A DNA stretch of 64,000 bases. It comes from an uncultured Clostridia bacterium. Its GTDB lineage: Bacteria > Bacillota > Clostridia > Christensenellales > Aristaeellaceae. Positions within the stretch are counted from its first letter, which is position 1. Every line of letters begins with the position of its first letter. Where the stretch lies: positions 1-64,000 of the forward strand of contig CAKTXZ010000006.1 in NCBI GenBank assembly GCA_934632155.1, given 5' to 3'. Both the position numbers and the translations under genes were made by a program. The notes beneath the pieces were generated by a model. The model saw only the letters and a list, made by a program, of their open reading frames with translations. It did no database searches and had not been told where the DNA came from. Of the stretch, positions 1 to 8,639 are shown one piece after another.

Positions 1-3000
1 TAGTTCTCCGTCACGTCCGTGCCGGTCGCGTCCACAATCTTCACTTCGCCGGTGAATACGCCTTCGTATTCGTCCACGTTCTGGCCTTCCGCACGATAGC
101 TCAGCCCGCTAAAGCGATGCCCCGACACAAGGCCGATATTCTCGATGCCTTCGATGCGCTGCAGTGCGCCGTTATACGGCAGGGTCTTGCTTTCGCCCTT
201 GAATTCAACCGCTCGCGCCGTGATCCGCATCACGTCGTCGATCACCAGGAACGTCACATCGAAGTTTTCGTCCGTATTCCGGAAATCTTCCGGCAGAACA
301 TTGAGAGGATATACGCCGACGTTCGTTCCCCTGGCCGGCCAATTCGTCATATCCGCCGCAATGTTCCTGCCAAGTTCCGGAACATACATCGCATCGGAAG
401 AAGCAATCGCCTGAATGCCTGTGCGGGTCTGCTCCGCGCCGTTATAGGTGTACTCCGCGCTGTTTTCCGTAACCGTGACGGTTACGGGGCGCTTCTTCAC
501 CTCGACGTAGCCGTCTGTGAGCACGGCAATGGTCACGGCGTAGTTTTCGCTGGTGATGACGAAGAAATCCTCGTTCAGCCCCATCGTCGTCTTGCCTGCG
601 TCCGTCCGGGCGGCCTGCGCCGTCTTGCCGTCGGCAAGGGTAATCTGCACGCCGTCATACGCCGCCTCATCGGAAAGCGACCAGCCAAAGCCTTCTGCCG
701 TATGCTCGTTGCCGTCATATATCGCCGACGCATTGTTGCCTGTAATCGTGGCGGTGATCGGCTTTCGGGTAATGGTCAGCTTGCCGGGAATGACGCTTGC
801 AACGATATACCGCTCGCTGCCGTCCACCGTGCCCACAGCGCCGTCTGAGAACGCCGCCGCATACTCGCCGGCGTCCGTTCCCTTCGCCCCGGCGGTAACG
901 CCGGCAAAGGTCACGCCCTCGGGCGCGCCCGTATAGCCGTCGACCGTCTGTTCGGCGCCGGTATATTCCTTCGTGCCGCCGTTGGCGGTCAGTTCAACGT
1001 TCTTATAATAGTAGAAAATGATTACATTGTTTTCCGTGCCGATGGTGATGCTTCCGCCCTGTCCGGGCACCAGCGTGTAGCCCTCGACAGCAACGGGCGC
1101 TTCCTGCGCGCCTTCACCATAGGGAACAGTCGCGTGATACGTCTGCTTATCCACCGTTTTGCTGCTGGCGACCGGCGTGGTCGTGCCGTTCCAGTAGTAG
1201 TAGACGGTATAGGACAAGTCGTTTCGCTTCGAATAGGTGACCGTTACCTCGACGTTCCCCGTCATCGTCCCGGCAACGGTCGATGGATCAGCCGTATAGC
1301 CCGGGATGGACGGAGACGCCACGGAATAGCTCGCGTTATAGACGACCTCCTGATCGACATAATCCGGCGCGGCCGTGCCGCCCTCTTCAAAGACATAGTG
1401 AATCGTCAGAGTAAAAACATTCCTGCGATAGTAGACGCTGGCAACATTTTCACCCGTGCCGATCGTCATGGGCAGGCCCTCGGTATGATCGAAGACATAG
1501 CCCTCGGGCGTTTTGTCCGTATAGTCGTTGACAGCCGCGCCAAAGTCCGCCGCGCCGGTTTCGGTGGCGAAGGGGGCGGTTTCGCCGACTTTATAATGGT
1601 TGATCGTATAGGGATACTGATTCACCCTCCAAACGGCATAGAGCACATTGGCGTCAACCTCGTCCACGGTGATGGAAGCGCCGTTGTCCCAGGCCGGTTC
1701 GGAAGCGTTTTTGTCGGTGTTCCAGCCCAAGAATTCATAGCCCTCGCGGGAAACGGCGATGTTTTCGCCGACGGTATGCTTCTGATTCTTGTAGAGCATC
1801 ACCGTGCCGCCGCCCTGACCGCCGTTGGGATCATAGATCAGGGGCAGCTGCTCGTTCACGTCGCCATAGGCGGCGGTCAGCGTCAGCGTATTGGCATTGT
1901 CGTCCAGAAGATCTTTTTTGACGACAACCGTGCTGTTCGGGAAATAGCGCTGGCCAGCCTTATCCTGCCAGCAGATAAAGACCTGCTTGCCCTTTTTCAA
2001 ATGCGAGCCATCCTGAACGTCAGCGTTGGCATTCTCCGCGTACTTTTTGCCATCGGAAACCGGCGCGCCCTCGCCGCCGTTCAAAGCATACGCGATGGTA
2101 TATTGCGCGCTGCTGGTAAAGTAGGGATAGAGAGCGATATTCTCATAGATGAGCGTATCGAAGTTGAAGGGATGGTAGCCCTCGCTGCCCGGCGTGGTCG
2201 ACCAGCCGAGGAAGCTGTCGTAGCCCTCCGGGATAACCGGATCCGGCAAAGCATTCTTGTCGATTTTTTCACCGTAGTTTACCACCAGCGGAACGCCGCC
2301 GTTGCCGCCCTCCATGGTGACATAGTATTTCGCTTGCACCGTGGGCGGATCCCACTTGGCATAGACGGTGATGTTAAAGGCGGGCATTGTCCTCCCGCCG
2401 AAGGAATAGTTTTGCGTCAACGCCGAATCGGCGCACCAGCCGCCAAACGTATAGCTGTCAGGAAGGCTCGCCGGGCGCGGGGGAACCTCTGCGCCCGCAG
2501 CTGAAATATCCGCCTGATACTGGTAGGACGCTGTTTTATACGGCATACCCGCGTTGATATATGTGATCGTATAGCGGTTGCGGGTATAGTAGAATTTGGC
2601 GTTGTTGTAGTTTCCGCTGTTCGCTGTTCCCTCTTTATAGGTAAAGCCAGTGATCGGGTACTTGTCCTCTTGGCTAACAGTGTACCCGGTTCCGGGCGAG
2701 GTGTCCGAATGGTGCAGCTTGTAGGTAACGCCATTGTGGACTGTTCCAGTTTCCCCGTCCAGAACCTGAACATAGTAATACGCAGTTTCTGAATTCTGAC
2801 CGGTTTTGGGGCCGTAGAAGCTCGCGCCGTTCAAAGGCATGGTGTCGATATTGACCTGAGACGTGTTGCCGCCATGTCCTGTGATCCACGTGCTGCTACC
2901 GTTATAGGTCGGCCACTTGTCGCTGATCTGCGCGCCATACTTCGCGGTGATGCGAAGATCTGTATACTCGGTTGGCGTACCAATGGGATATCCCCCAATG

Positions 3001-4073
3001 GTCGGATTATTAAAGAATTTTACATCATATACATTCCGCTTATAAAATACGTTCACGATGGTCGAGCCGTCGCCCTTAATGGTTTCCTGGGCAATGGCCT
3101 GCGCCGTGAAGCCGGCCTGTTTCCAGACGTCGCCGCCGGCGATTTCCTGCCATTCTCCCGAGGCCAGCGCCACCGCGGCCGTTTGGCCGCCCGTCAGCCC
3201 GGTTTTCGCGACGCTCTTCATGAAGGAATACGCATCGTCGTTCGGGTTCTCAACCCAATAGACGACGGTGTAGCTTACCTGCTCAGGCTGCCAGACCGCC
3301 TTCAGGCTCAGCGCGCTGTTCAGCATCCCGCCCCATGTATACTGGGTTTCGCCCTGCGCCCAATAGCGGAAGGTATAGCCCGGACGGGTCGGCGCCTCGG
3401 GCGCGGCCGTATTTTCGTTCGGCAAAACGAAGATGGGCGGCTGGTAAGTACCGCCATCGCTGTCAAACTCAATCCAATGGCCGGATTCGACCTTCGGATA
3501 CAGCAGCACATTTTCATTCGCCAGCACAACGGAGGAAACAGGTTGGGTAAGGCCGGCGTCCAGATACCAGCCTGTGATGCCCTTCTCCGGGTCGACAGCG
3601 AAGGAAGCGTCGGCCATAATTGTTTCGCCGGTCGCGCCCTCGCGCGTCTCGATCACGCGCCCGTCCATATCGAGGAAGAAAACATAATAGACCTGCGTGA
3701 AGGCAGGCTTATATATCTTCACTTCGTCCTGCGTCAGGCCGGTGATTACCTGATCGACAGGCGCAGGGGTCACTCCGTCCTCGGCGTCGACCCAGCCGGT
3801 GAACCTATGTCCCTCCTTCGAGGGCGAGGCAGGGGGAATCAGCGTTTCGCCGTTTCGCACATATTGCTGCGCGACGGCGTCACCCGCTTCATTTTGGAAA
3901 ATGGCATGAAGCGTAAATTCGTAGGGGCGGACGGAGCGCAGGGAAAACGTCTGCGTATCCTGATGCTCGCCGCTGACCGTCACTTCGTCCGCCAGCGCCG
4001 CCGTGGGCAGGCTGGTGACGATCATGAGCACCGCCAGCATGATGGCGGTATACTGCCGAAGCCTGGCTTTCAT
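1..4073 (-). CDS. Giant secreted repeat surface protein (3' end beyond window)
   Basis: The reading frame stays open from an ATG at 4073 to the window edge, giving 1357 visible codons without a stop. Residues 1-29 form a signal peptide (basic MKAR start, hydrophobic core, ALA-D cleavage-like site). It is followed by several InlB/Listeria-Bacteroides-type beta repeats, seen as recurring GYxF..W cores (GYTFRYWA, YTFGGWC, GYEFLGWNT). A MucBP-like segment comes next, and from about residue 1025 there are MBG/YDG-like repeats (EYTGAEQT, YDGNEHT, TYNGAEQT). Such repeats make extended stalks on cell-surface adhesins. An anchor (LPXTG or SLH) would lie outside the window. An AAAGGA sequence precedes the ATG. 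It probably follows the 198-aa gene upstream in one transcript, with 73 bp between them. Confidence is high for secretion and repeats, low for ligand. Confidence 0.85.
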   Translation of the reverse strand, partial: MKARLRQYTAIMLAVLMIVTSLPTAALADEVTVSGEHQDTQTFSLRSVRPYEFTLHAIFQNEAGDAVAQQYVRNGETLIPPASPSKEGHRFTGWVDAEDGVTPAPVDQVITGLTQDEVKIYKPAFTQVYYVFFLDMDGRVIETREGATGETIMADASFAVDPEKGITGWYLDAGLTQPVSSVVLANENVLLYPKVESGHWIEFDSDGGTYQPPIFVLPNENTAAPEAPTRPGYTFRYWAQGETQYTWGGMLNSALSLKAVWQPEQVSYTVVYWVENPNDDAYSFMKSVAKTGLTGGQTAAVALASGEWQEIAGGDVWKQAGFTAQAIAQETIKGDGSTIVNVFYKRNVYDVKFFNNPTIGGYPIGTPTEYTDLRITAKYGAQISDKWPTYNGSSTWITGHGGNTSQVNIDTMPLNGASFYGPKTGQNSETAYYYVQVLDGETGTVHNGVTYKLHHSDTSPGTGYTVSQEDKYPITGFTYKEGTANSGNYNNAKFYYTRNRYTITYINAGMPYKTASYQYQADISAAGAEVPPRPASLPDSYTFGGWCADSALTQNYSFGGRTMPAFNITVYAKWDPPTVQAKYYVTMEGGNGGVPLVVNYGEKIDKNALPDPVIPEGYDSFLGWSTTPGSEGYHPFNFDTLIYENIALYPYFTSSAQYTIAYALNGGEGAPVSDGKKYAENANADVQDGSHLKKGKQVFICWQDKAGQRYFPNSTVVVKKDLLDDNANTLTLTAAYGDVNEQLPLIYDPNGGQGGGTVMLYKNQKHTVGENIAVSREGYEFLGWNTDKNASEPAWDNGASITVDEVDANVLYAVWRVNQYPYTINHYKVGETAPFATETGAADFGAAVNDYTDKTPEGYVFDHTEGLPMTIGTGENVASVYYRRNVFTLTIHYVFEEGGTAAPDYVDQEVVYNASYSVASPSIPGYTADPSTVAGTMTGNVEVTVTYSKRNDLSYTVYYYWNGTTTPVASSKTVDKQTYHATVPYGEGAQEAPVAVEGYTLVPGQGGSITIGTENNVIIFYYYKNVELTANGGTKEYTGAEQTVDGYTGAPEGVTFAGVTAGAKGTDAGEYAAAFSDGAVGTVDGSERYIVASVIPGKLTITRKPITATITGNNASAIYDGNEHTAEGFGWSLSDEAAYDGVQITLADGKTAQAARTDAGKTTMGLNEDFFVITSENYAVTIAVLTDGYVEVKKRPVTVTVTENSAEYTYNGAEQTRTGIQAIASSDAMYVPELGRNIAADMTNWPARGTNVGVYPLNVLPEDFRNTDENFDVTFLVIDDVMRITARAVEFKGESKTLPYNGALQRIEGIENIGLVSGHRFSGLSYRAEGQNVDEYEGVFTGEVKIVDATGTDVTEN

Positions 4074-4146
4074 GATTCTTCATCCTTTCTTGACAATGCA
4101 TCGGTTTCCCGAGGGGATTCCGCAGGGCGCGGCCTCCGTCCCCCGA

Positions 4147-4743
4147 TTATTGTACCACCTTTGCCTCCGTTATATTGACCACAATCCGCCACGAGGCGTT
4201 GTAAAGCGCCTCCGTCAGGCGGAAGGAATACGTAACGGCGTTCAGCTGACCGACGGGAACCCAGTCGCCGCCGTCGCTCATTTCCCACTGCAGGGTGTAG
4301 ACCAGATTCTCGTAGCCGTGCAGCGAGGCGGCCAGCGTGACGACCACGCCGGCGTGCAGGCTGTCGCCCTCGAAAATCGCGTAGATGTCGATGTAGCGGG
4401 AAGCGTCGAGCGCGTCGGTGATGGTAGCAATCTTGACCCCCTCGTGCTCCGCGGGGGTCTCGGCCTCGGGCGCGTCAGCCGCAGGCGCGTCAGCCGCGGG
4501 CGCGTCGGCCTCGGGTGCGTCGGCCTCGGGCGCGTCGGCCTCGGGCGCGGGCGCGTCGAATGCGTTTGCTTCATTACAATGGGTATCCGGATCATTGGCG
4601 TCCGGCAAGGCGTCCTCCGGCACGGCTCCAGCCGGCAGGCCGGCGGGCATATCCTCCGCCAGGGCGACGCAGGGCGCGCAGAGCGTACCGCTGCATGCCA
4701 ACACGAGCGTCAACAGAAGCACCAGAAATGTACGACGGTTCAT
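4147..4743 (-). CDS. Small secreted protein with PEADA repeats
   Basis: This 198-aa protein starts at the ATG at 4743, which has a strong GAGGAGGGG ribosome-binding site. The frame is open further upstream, but no other start has such a site. Residues 1-30 are a signal peptide with a long hydrophobic core (FLVLLLTLVLACSGTL) ending near ALA-E. Residues of about 60-85 are a tandem five-residue repeat (PEADA/PAADA), a likely flexible linker. The remaining ~100 residues look like a small beta domain (YENLVYTLQWEMSDGG). It resembles domains that describe stimulus-response text in clostridial surface proteins, but I do not recognise a named family. The adjacent giant repeat protein suggests a joint cell-surface role. 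Confidence 0.75.
   Translation of the reverse strand: MNRRTFLVLLLTLVLACSGTLCAPCVALAEDMPAGLPAGAVPEDALPDANDPDTHCNEANAFDAPAPEADAPEADAPEADAPAADAPAADAPEAETPAEHEGVKIATITDALDASRYIDIYAIFEGDSLHAGVVVTLAASLHGYENLVYTLQWEMSDGGDWVPVGQLNAVTYSFRLTEALYNASWRIVVNITEAKVVQ
4478..4560 (-). repeat. 15-bp tandem repeat encoding PEADA/PAADA
   Basis: About five to six copies of a GCGTCGGCCTCGGGC-like unit are read on the minus strand as Pro-Glu-Ala-Asp-Ala or Pro-Ala-Ala-Asp-Ala. Copies are nearly identical in DNA, so copy number may vary between strains. Confidence 0.8.
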
Positions 4744-4930
4744 AAAACCCCTCCTCAAGATATTGCTGCGATATCCACTATGCGACGCAGGGTGCGCATC
4801 CGCGCGCACGGACATGCTCGCGCCACAGGCGCACATAGATGCATATGCAAAGAAGTCTTCCGCATGCACACAAAACGCATTAGCGACGGAAGGCTGGAAT
4901 GCCATGTCTGGATTTGATTCAGACAGCTTC

Positions 4931-4958
4931 ATTATATCCGTTTGGAAAGAAAAGTCAA
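4931..4958 (-). promoter_or_regulatory. Sigma-A promoter for the surface-protein pair
   Basis: On the minus strand the sequence reads TTGACT, 16 bp, TATAAT. Transcription would start near 4924, leaving a leader of about 180 nt before the ATG at 4743. I did not recognise a riboswitch in this leader. Confidence 0.65.
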
Positions 4959-5139
4959 GCAATACACAGGGTTTTTCAAGGCCATATTGTTAGAATTTAG
5001 AAACATTTCGCCTGTATTCTTCGGGGTTTTAAGTTTTTATATGCCTTATCTGCAGGAAAGCACACAATATCTGGTCATCGGCTTGAATGTGCGGGCGGGA
5101 AGCAAGGAGAACAAACGTTTCTATGAAAAAACTGGGTCG

Positions 5140-5157
5140 TTTTTTTTTTTTTTTTTT
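5140..5157. repeat. 18-base homopolymer T tract
   Basis: Eighteen consecutive T residues lie in the AT-rich intergenic region. No hairpin precedes it, so it is not a simple intrinsic terminator. Such tracts are slippage-prone and the exact length could also be a sequencing or assembly uncertainty. Confidence 0.9.
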
Positions 5158-5493
5158 GTAACAAAATTGTAATGCTTTGTTCAATATTTTTTCGTGCGCG
5201 TCGCTTTGTTTCATTCATTTTTCGACATTTTTCGTGAAAAAGCTAATATTTTGCACTCCGGCGTCAGCTTTTGTATACAAATAGATCTAATTTTGTATAT
5301 TAGGTCCGCCTGTTCGTACAATTCGGTCGCTTCCTTTCAGGCGCGGCCTGCGCCGCGACCGGCCTTCGGACGTCATCCCGTCGGCATACCGGATTCCATT
5401 TTCAGGGGCGCGCACGCAGCCGTTGTTCAGACCGAATTTCACCCCCGCATCGCGGATGGCGGTTCGACGCCTGAGCGGAAAATTTTCCGATCA

Positions 5494-5524
5494 TCGATAA
5501 TTTTCCCGTTTACACCGCATACTA
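5494..5524 (+). promoter_or_regulatory. Candidate sigma-G/F promoter of spoVA operon
   Basis: A perfect sigma-G type -10 (CATACTA, 5518-5524) lies 24 bp upstream of spoVAA. Eighteen bases before it is TCGATA, which shares the ATA end of the TGAATA-type -35 element. In Bacillus subtilis spoVA is transcribed by sigma-G in the forespore, so placement fits. The -35 is weak, so this remains a prediction. Confidence 0.5.
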
Positions 5525-5547
5525 CCGACGAAAAGCGAGGTGTGAGC

Positions 5548-6105
5548 ATGCTGTATCTGCAGCTGAAGGAACGCGTCGTCATCGAGCCCGGGCAGGCGCT
5601 GCGCGTGGGCGACGTTGCGGACGCAATGGACAGCGGCGCGGCGGCGGCGCTGGAGACGCCGATAGATTTCTGCCGCGCAAAGGGCGTTTGGCGCTTGCCG
5701 GCCATCGCGGTTGTCAAGGCGGTGCTTCCGCAATACCCGGACGTGCGCGTGCTGGGCGCGGACACATGCTATGTGCATGTCGTGCCCAAGGCAAGGCGAA
5801 ACCGCACCCAGCCTCTTCGAACGGCCGTCGCCTTTCTGTTGCTGATGATCGGCAGCGCGCTGGCGATCACATGGTTTCACGCAGACGTTAACATGCTGGA
5901 CGCGCAGCAGAGCCTGTTTCGCCTCTTCACCGGGCATCGTGCGGAAAACACATGGCTGATTACCATTCCCTACGCCGCCGGCGTTTTCCTCGGCGTTTCA
6001 CTGTTCTATGCGCTGCTCGGGCGCAAGGAAACGGTTTCGCCGCTGGAAATCAAGCTTTCGGAATACCGGCAGTCGGCGGAGGAAGCGGCGGGGAAAACGC
6101 CATGA
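5548..6105 (+). CDS. spoVAA: Stage V sporulation protein AA
   Basis: This 185-aa protein is the first gene of the spoVA operon, which builds the inner-membrane channel moving dipicolinic acid into the forespore and out at germination. The soluble N-terminal part (about residues 1-85) matches the SpoVAA layout. Two hydrophobic segments follow (AVAFLLLMIGSALAITWF and IPYAAGVFLGVSLFYALL). The start at 5548 is supported by a GAGGTG site 5 bp upstream. The stop overlaps the spoVAB start (ATGA). Many clostridia keep only spoVAC-AD-AE, so presence of AA and AB marks a fuller operon. Confidence 0.85.
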   Translation: MLYLQLKERVVIEPGQALRVGDVADAMDSGAAAALETPIDFCRAKGVWRLPAIAVVKAVLPQYPDVRVLGADTCYVHVVPKARRNRTQPLRTAVAFLLLMIGSALAITWFHADVNMLDAQQSLFRLFTGHRAENTWLITIPYAAGVFLGVSLFYALLGRKETVSPLEIKLSEYRQSAEEAAGKTP

Positions 6106-6488
6106 TCGAAATCGCAATCGGCCTGCTGGGCGGCGCGACGCTGGGGCTGTGCGCAGCGCCGCTTTGGCTGGCGCTGCAATTGCCCATGCGGACGGCGGAT
6201 ATCCTCAAAACGCAAAACCTGCGCCCGTGCGCGTGGGCCATGACGCTGGGCGCGGTCGTCGGAAGTCTTTCCCTTTCCGGCTTTTGCCCCGACGCCATAG
6301 GCTGCTTTGGCATGTTATGCGGCGGCGTGTTTGTCGGCATGCTGGCCGCCGCGCTGACGGAGGCCGTCGACGTGGTGCCGGTACTGTTTGACCGGCTGAG
6401 CGTCACATCCGACATGCGCTTTGCCGCCGCTGCGCTGGCAATCGGAAAGGCTGCCGGCGCGATCGCCGCCGGCCTGATGGGAGTGTGA
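6102..6488 (+). CDS. spoVAB: Stage V sporulation protein AB
   Basis: A 128-aa integral membrane protein with about four hydrophobic helices, translationally coupled to spoVAA by a 4-bp ATGA overlap. Size, gene order and features such as the glycine-rich first helix (GLLGGATLGLCAAPLW) and the late AVDVVPV segment match SpoVAB. Its individual biochemical role in dipicolinate transport is not established in the family. A 123-bp gap separates it from spoVAC and I see no gene in that gap. Confidence 0.83.
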   Translation: MIEIAIGLLGGATLGLCAAPLWLALQLPMRTADILKTQNLRPCAWAMTLGAVVGSLSLSGFCPDAIGCFGMLCGGVFVGMLAAALTEAVDVVPVLFDRLSVTSDMRFAAAALAIGKAAGAIAAGLMGV

Positions 6489-6611
6489 AACGTATGGGAA
6501 TCCAGTCCTTTCCCCATCCTCTGGATTATCTGCCCCGGCCGGGCAACCGGGAAACGCGAACGCCCGGACTGACGGGCGGCCTTCAAATTCGGTATGAAAG
6601 GAAGTTGCGCA

Positions 6612-7079
6612 GTGGAATTCTTCAAAGATGGAAACAGAAAGAAAACGCTTGAGCAGTATGCGCAGATCGTTCGGCGGCTGACGCCCAAGTCCCAATTGGG
6701 GTTGGGGTGCCTGCGCGCCTTCTGGGTCGGCGGCGCGATCTGCGTGTTGGGGCAGATCATCGCGGACGCGGGCGCGGCATGGCTGGGGCTTACCACGGCC
6801 GGCGCGCAGATGTTGGGCTCGGTCGGGCTGGTCTTTCTGACCGCGCTGCTCACGGGCGTCGGCGTGTTCGACCGCATTGCCCAGTACGCCGGGGCCGGCA
6901 CGCTGGTGCCCATTTCGGGCTTTGCCAACGCCATGGTATCGCCCGCCATGGAATTCAAGCCGGAGGGCTGGGTGCTGGGAATCGGCGCGCGGCTGTTCAC
7001 CATTGCCGGCCCTGTGCTGACCTTCGGCATCAGCGCTTCGGTGCTGGTGGGCGTTCTGTATTACTTCATCCAATGGTAA
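6612..7079 (+). CDS. spoVAC: Stage V sporulation protein AC
   Basis: SpoVAC forms the mechanosensitive, dipicolinate-permeable membrane component of the SpoVA channel. The protein has the family pattern: a short basic N-terminus, then several hydrophobic helices with conserved text such as GVGVFDRIAQYAGAGTLVPISGFANAM. I chose the GTG at 6612 (155 aa) because AAAGGAAG sits 7 bp ahead of it; the in-frame ATG at 6594 has no ribosome-binding site. It lies 14 bp before spoVAD. Confidence 0.88.
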   Translation: MEFFKDGNRKKTLEQYAQIVRRLTPKSQLGLGCLRAFWVGGAICVLGQIIADAGAAWLGLTTAGAQMLGSVGLVFLTALLTGVGVFDRIAQYAGAGTLVPISGFANAMVSPAMEFKPEGWVLGIGARLFTIAGPVLTFGISASVLVGVLYYFIQW

Positions 7080-7093
7080 AAGGGGGCTTGCGC

Positions 7094-8113
7094 ATGCCTA
7101 CATCCCGAATCGGCAGCCAAACGATTATTTTCAACCACGCGCCGCGCATTCTGGCCAGCGCAGCCGTCGTGGGCCCCAAGGAAGGGCGCGGCCCGCTCGG
7201 CAAGCAGTTTGATCTGGTCGTGCCCGATGCGCTTTTTGATCAGGATAGCTACGAGCAGGCGGAGCGCGCCATTTTCCGCGAAGCCTGCAACCGCTGCGCG
7301 GGCAACGCGCGCGTCGAGGCTTCACGCGTTCAGGCGCTGCTGGGCGGCGATTTGCTCAACCAGATCATGGCCTCGTCGCTGGCGGCGCGTGAGCTGGGCA
7401 TTCCCTTTCTGGGGCTCTACGGCGCGTGCTCAACCATGGCCGAATCGCTGATGCTGGGCGCGATGCTCGTGGACGGCGGCTACGCCTCGCCCGTATTATG
7501 CGCGGCGGGAAGCCATTTCTGTACAGCGGAGCGGCAATACCGTTTTCCGCTGGAATACGGTTCGCAGCGCACGCCCGCGGCGCAATGGACGGTCACGGGC
7601 GCGGGCGCATGCCTGCTGGGCGAAACGGGCGATCGTCTCCCACGCGTCGTCATGGCGACGATGGGGCGCGTAGTGGATCTTGGCGTGCATGACGCAAACA
7701 ATATGGGCGCGGCGATGGCCCCCGCCGCCGCGGATACGCTGGCGGCGCATTTTCGGGATACGGGCCGCACGCCCGCCGATTACGACCAGATTTTCAGCGG
7801 CGATCTGGGCAAGGTTGGCAGCAGCCTGCTTCGGGAATTGCTCTCGCAAAAGGATATTGCGCTGCCGGAAGAAAAATATGCGGACTGCGGCCTGAAAATC
7901 TTCGACCCAACGGAGGATGTGCACGCAGGCGGCAGCGGCTGCGGCTGCTCAGCCAGCGTGTTGAGCGCCTATATTCTCCCCCGGCTGCGCAGCGGCGAAT
8001 GGAAACGCGTCCTCTTCATGGCCACCGGCGCGCTGCTCAGCCCGACAACCAACCAGCAGGGCGAATCCATCCCGGGCGTAGCGCACGCGATTATTTTGGA
8101 AGGAGAGGCATAA
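7094..8113 (+). CDS. spoVAD: Stage V sporulation protein AD
   Basis: The 339-aa product is the SpoVAD subunit, a thiolase-fold protein on the outer face of the spore inner membrane that binds dipicolinic acid. The match runs over the full family length, including the N-terminal AAVVGPKEGRGPLG segment, the PFLGLYGACSTMAESL region that corresponds to the thiolase-like core, and the GSGCGCSA and MATGALLSPTTNQQGESIPG stretches near the end. A GGGGG site precedes the ATG at 7094. It sits between spoVAC and spoVAE, 3 bp before the latter. Confidence 0.93.
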   Translation: MPTSRIGSQTIIFNHAPRILASAAVVGPKEGRGPLGKQFDLVVPDALFDQDSYEQAERAIFREACNRCAGNARVEASRVQALLGGDLLNQIMASSLAARELGIPFLGLYGACSTMAESLMLGAMLVDGGYASPVLCAAGSHFCTAERQYRFPLEYGSQRTPAAQWTVTGAGACLLGETGDRLPRVVMATMGRVVDLGVHDANNMGAAMAPAAADTLAAHFRDTGRTPADYDQIFSGDLGKVGSSLLRELLSQKDIALPEEKYADCGLKIFDPTEDVHAGGSGCGCSASVLSAYILPRLRSGEWKRVLFMATGALLSPTTNQQGESIPGVAHAIILEGEA

Positions 8114-8116
8114 AAG

Positions 8117-8476
8117 ATGCTCATGTATTTGAAGGTGTTTCTCGTCGGCGGGCTGCTTTGCGTAATTGGCGAGGCGCTGATTCTCAAAACCAAAATGACC
8201 CCCGCGCGGATCCTTGTTTCCTACATCACGGCGGGGGTTATTCTCAGCGCGGCCGGCCTGTACGGGCCGCTGGCGCGCTTTGCCGGCGCGGGCGCGACCG
8301 TGCCGCTGACGGGCTTTGGCCACGCGCTGGCGCAGGGCGCAATCGCCGGGGTTCAGGATCTGGGGCTCATCGGCGCGTTTACCGGCGGACTGACCGCCAC
8401 GGCGGGCGGCATCGCGGCCGCAATTCTCTTCGGCTTTCTGGCGGCGCTGTGCTTCCGGCCGCAGCCCAAAACCTAA
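8117..8476 (+). CDS. spoVAE: Stage V sporulation protein AE (AEb type)
   Basis: A 119-aa hydrophobic protein matching the short membrane SpoVAE/AEb subunit, which with SpoVAC forms the channel. Motifs include GGLLCVIGEALI in helix 1, and AGAGATVPLTGFGHALAQGA, similar to the corresponding stretch of SpoVAC. The AAGGAGAGG of the spoVAD 3' end serves as its ribosome-binding site. It is the last gene of the operon here; no spoVAF or gerA-like gene follows. Confidence 0.9.
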   Translation: MLMYLKVFLVGGLLCVIGEALILKTKMTPARILVSYITAGVILSAAGLYGPLARFAGAGATVPLTGFGHALAQGAIAGVQDLGLIGAFTGGLTATAGGIAAAILFGFLAALCFRPQPKT

Positions 8477-8479
8477 GGC

Positions 8480-8520
8480 AATGCCGCGCAATTGGTCGGC
8501 AGTGCGGCAGCATTCTTTTT
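8480..8520 (+). terminator. Probable terminator of spoVA operon
   Basis: AATGCCGC pairs with GCGGC(AG)CATT at 8504-8514 with a small bulge, followed by CTTTTT. Placement 3 bp after the spoVAE stop fits, but the stem is imperfect. Confidence 0.4.
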
Positions 8521-8639
8521 GCCGTCTTTCGCCTGCAGCTTTTTCAGTCTGCCGCCGGTAAGACGTCAAAATCTGCAATTGAATCCGGCAAAAAACCGCT
8601 CGTTGCCCTGGCGACTCATTGGCGCGGCAGTCCTTCAAG

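Larger units (their letters stand above)
4744..5547. other. Long intergenic region between surface genes and spoVA
   Basis: About 800 bp without a convincing gene. It holds the minus-strand promoter at 4931-4958 with its leader, an AT-rich stretch at about 4970-5320 that contrasts with the GC-rich surroundings, an 18-base T run, and the candidate forespore promoter before spoVAA. Short open frames exist on both strands here but none has a usable ribosome-binding site or recognisable product. Confidence 0.6.

Noticed and set aside
1134..4178. Long plus-strand frames over the surface gene region
   Set aside because: The minus-strand frame from 4073 has a signal peptide and repeat domains; the plus-strand frames do not.
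5140..5157. T tract as an intrinsic terminator
   Set aside because: No stem-loop precedes it on either strand.
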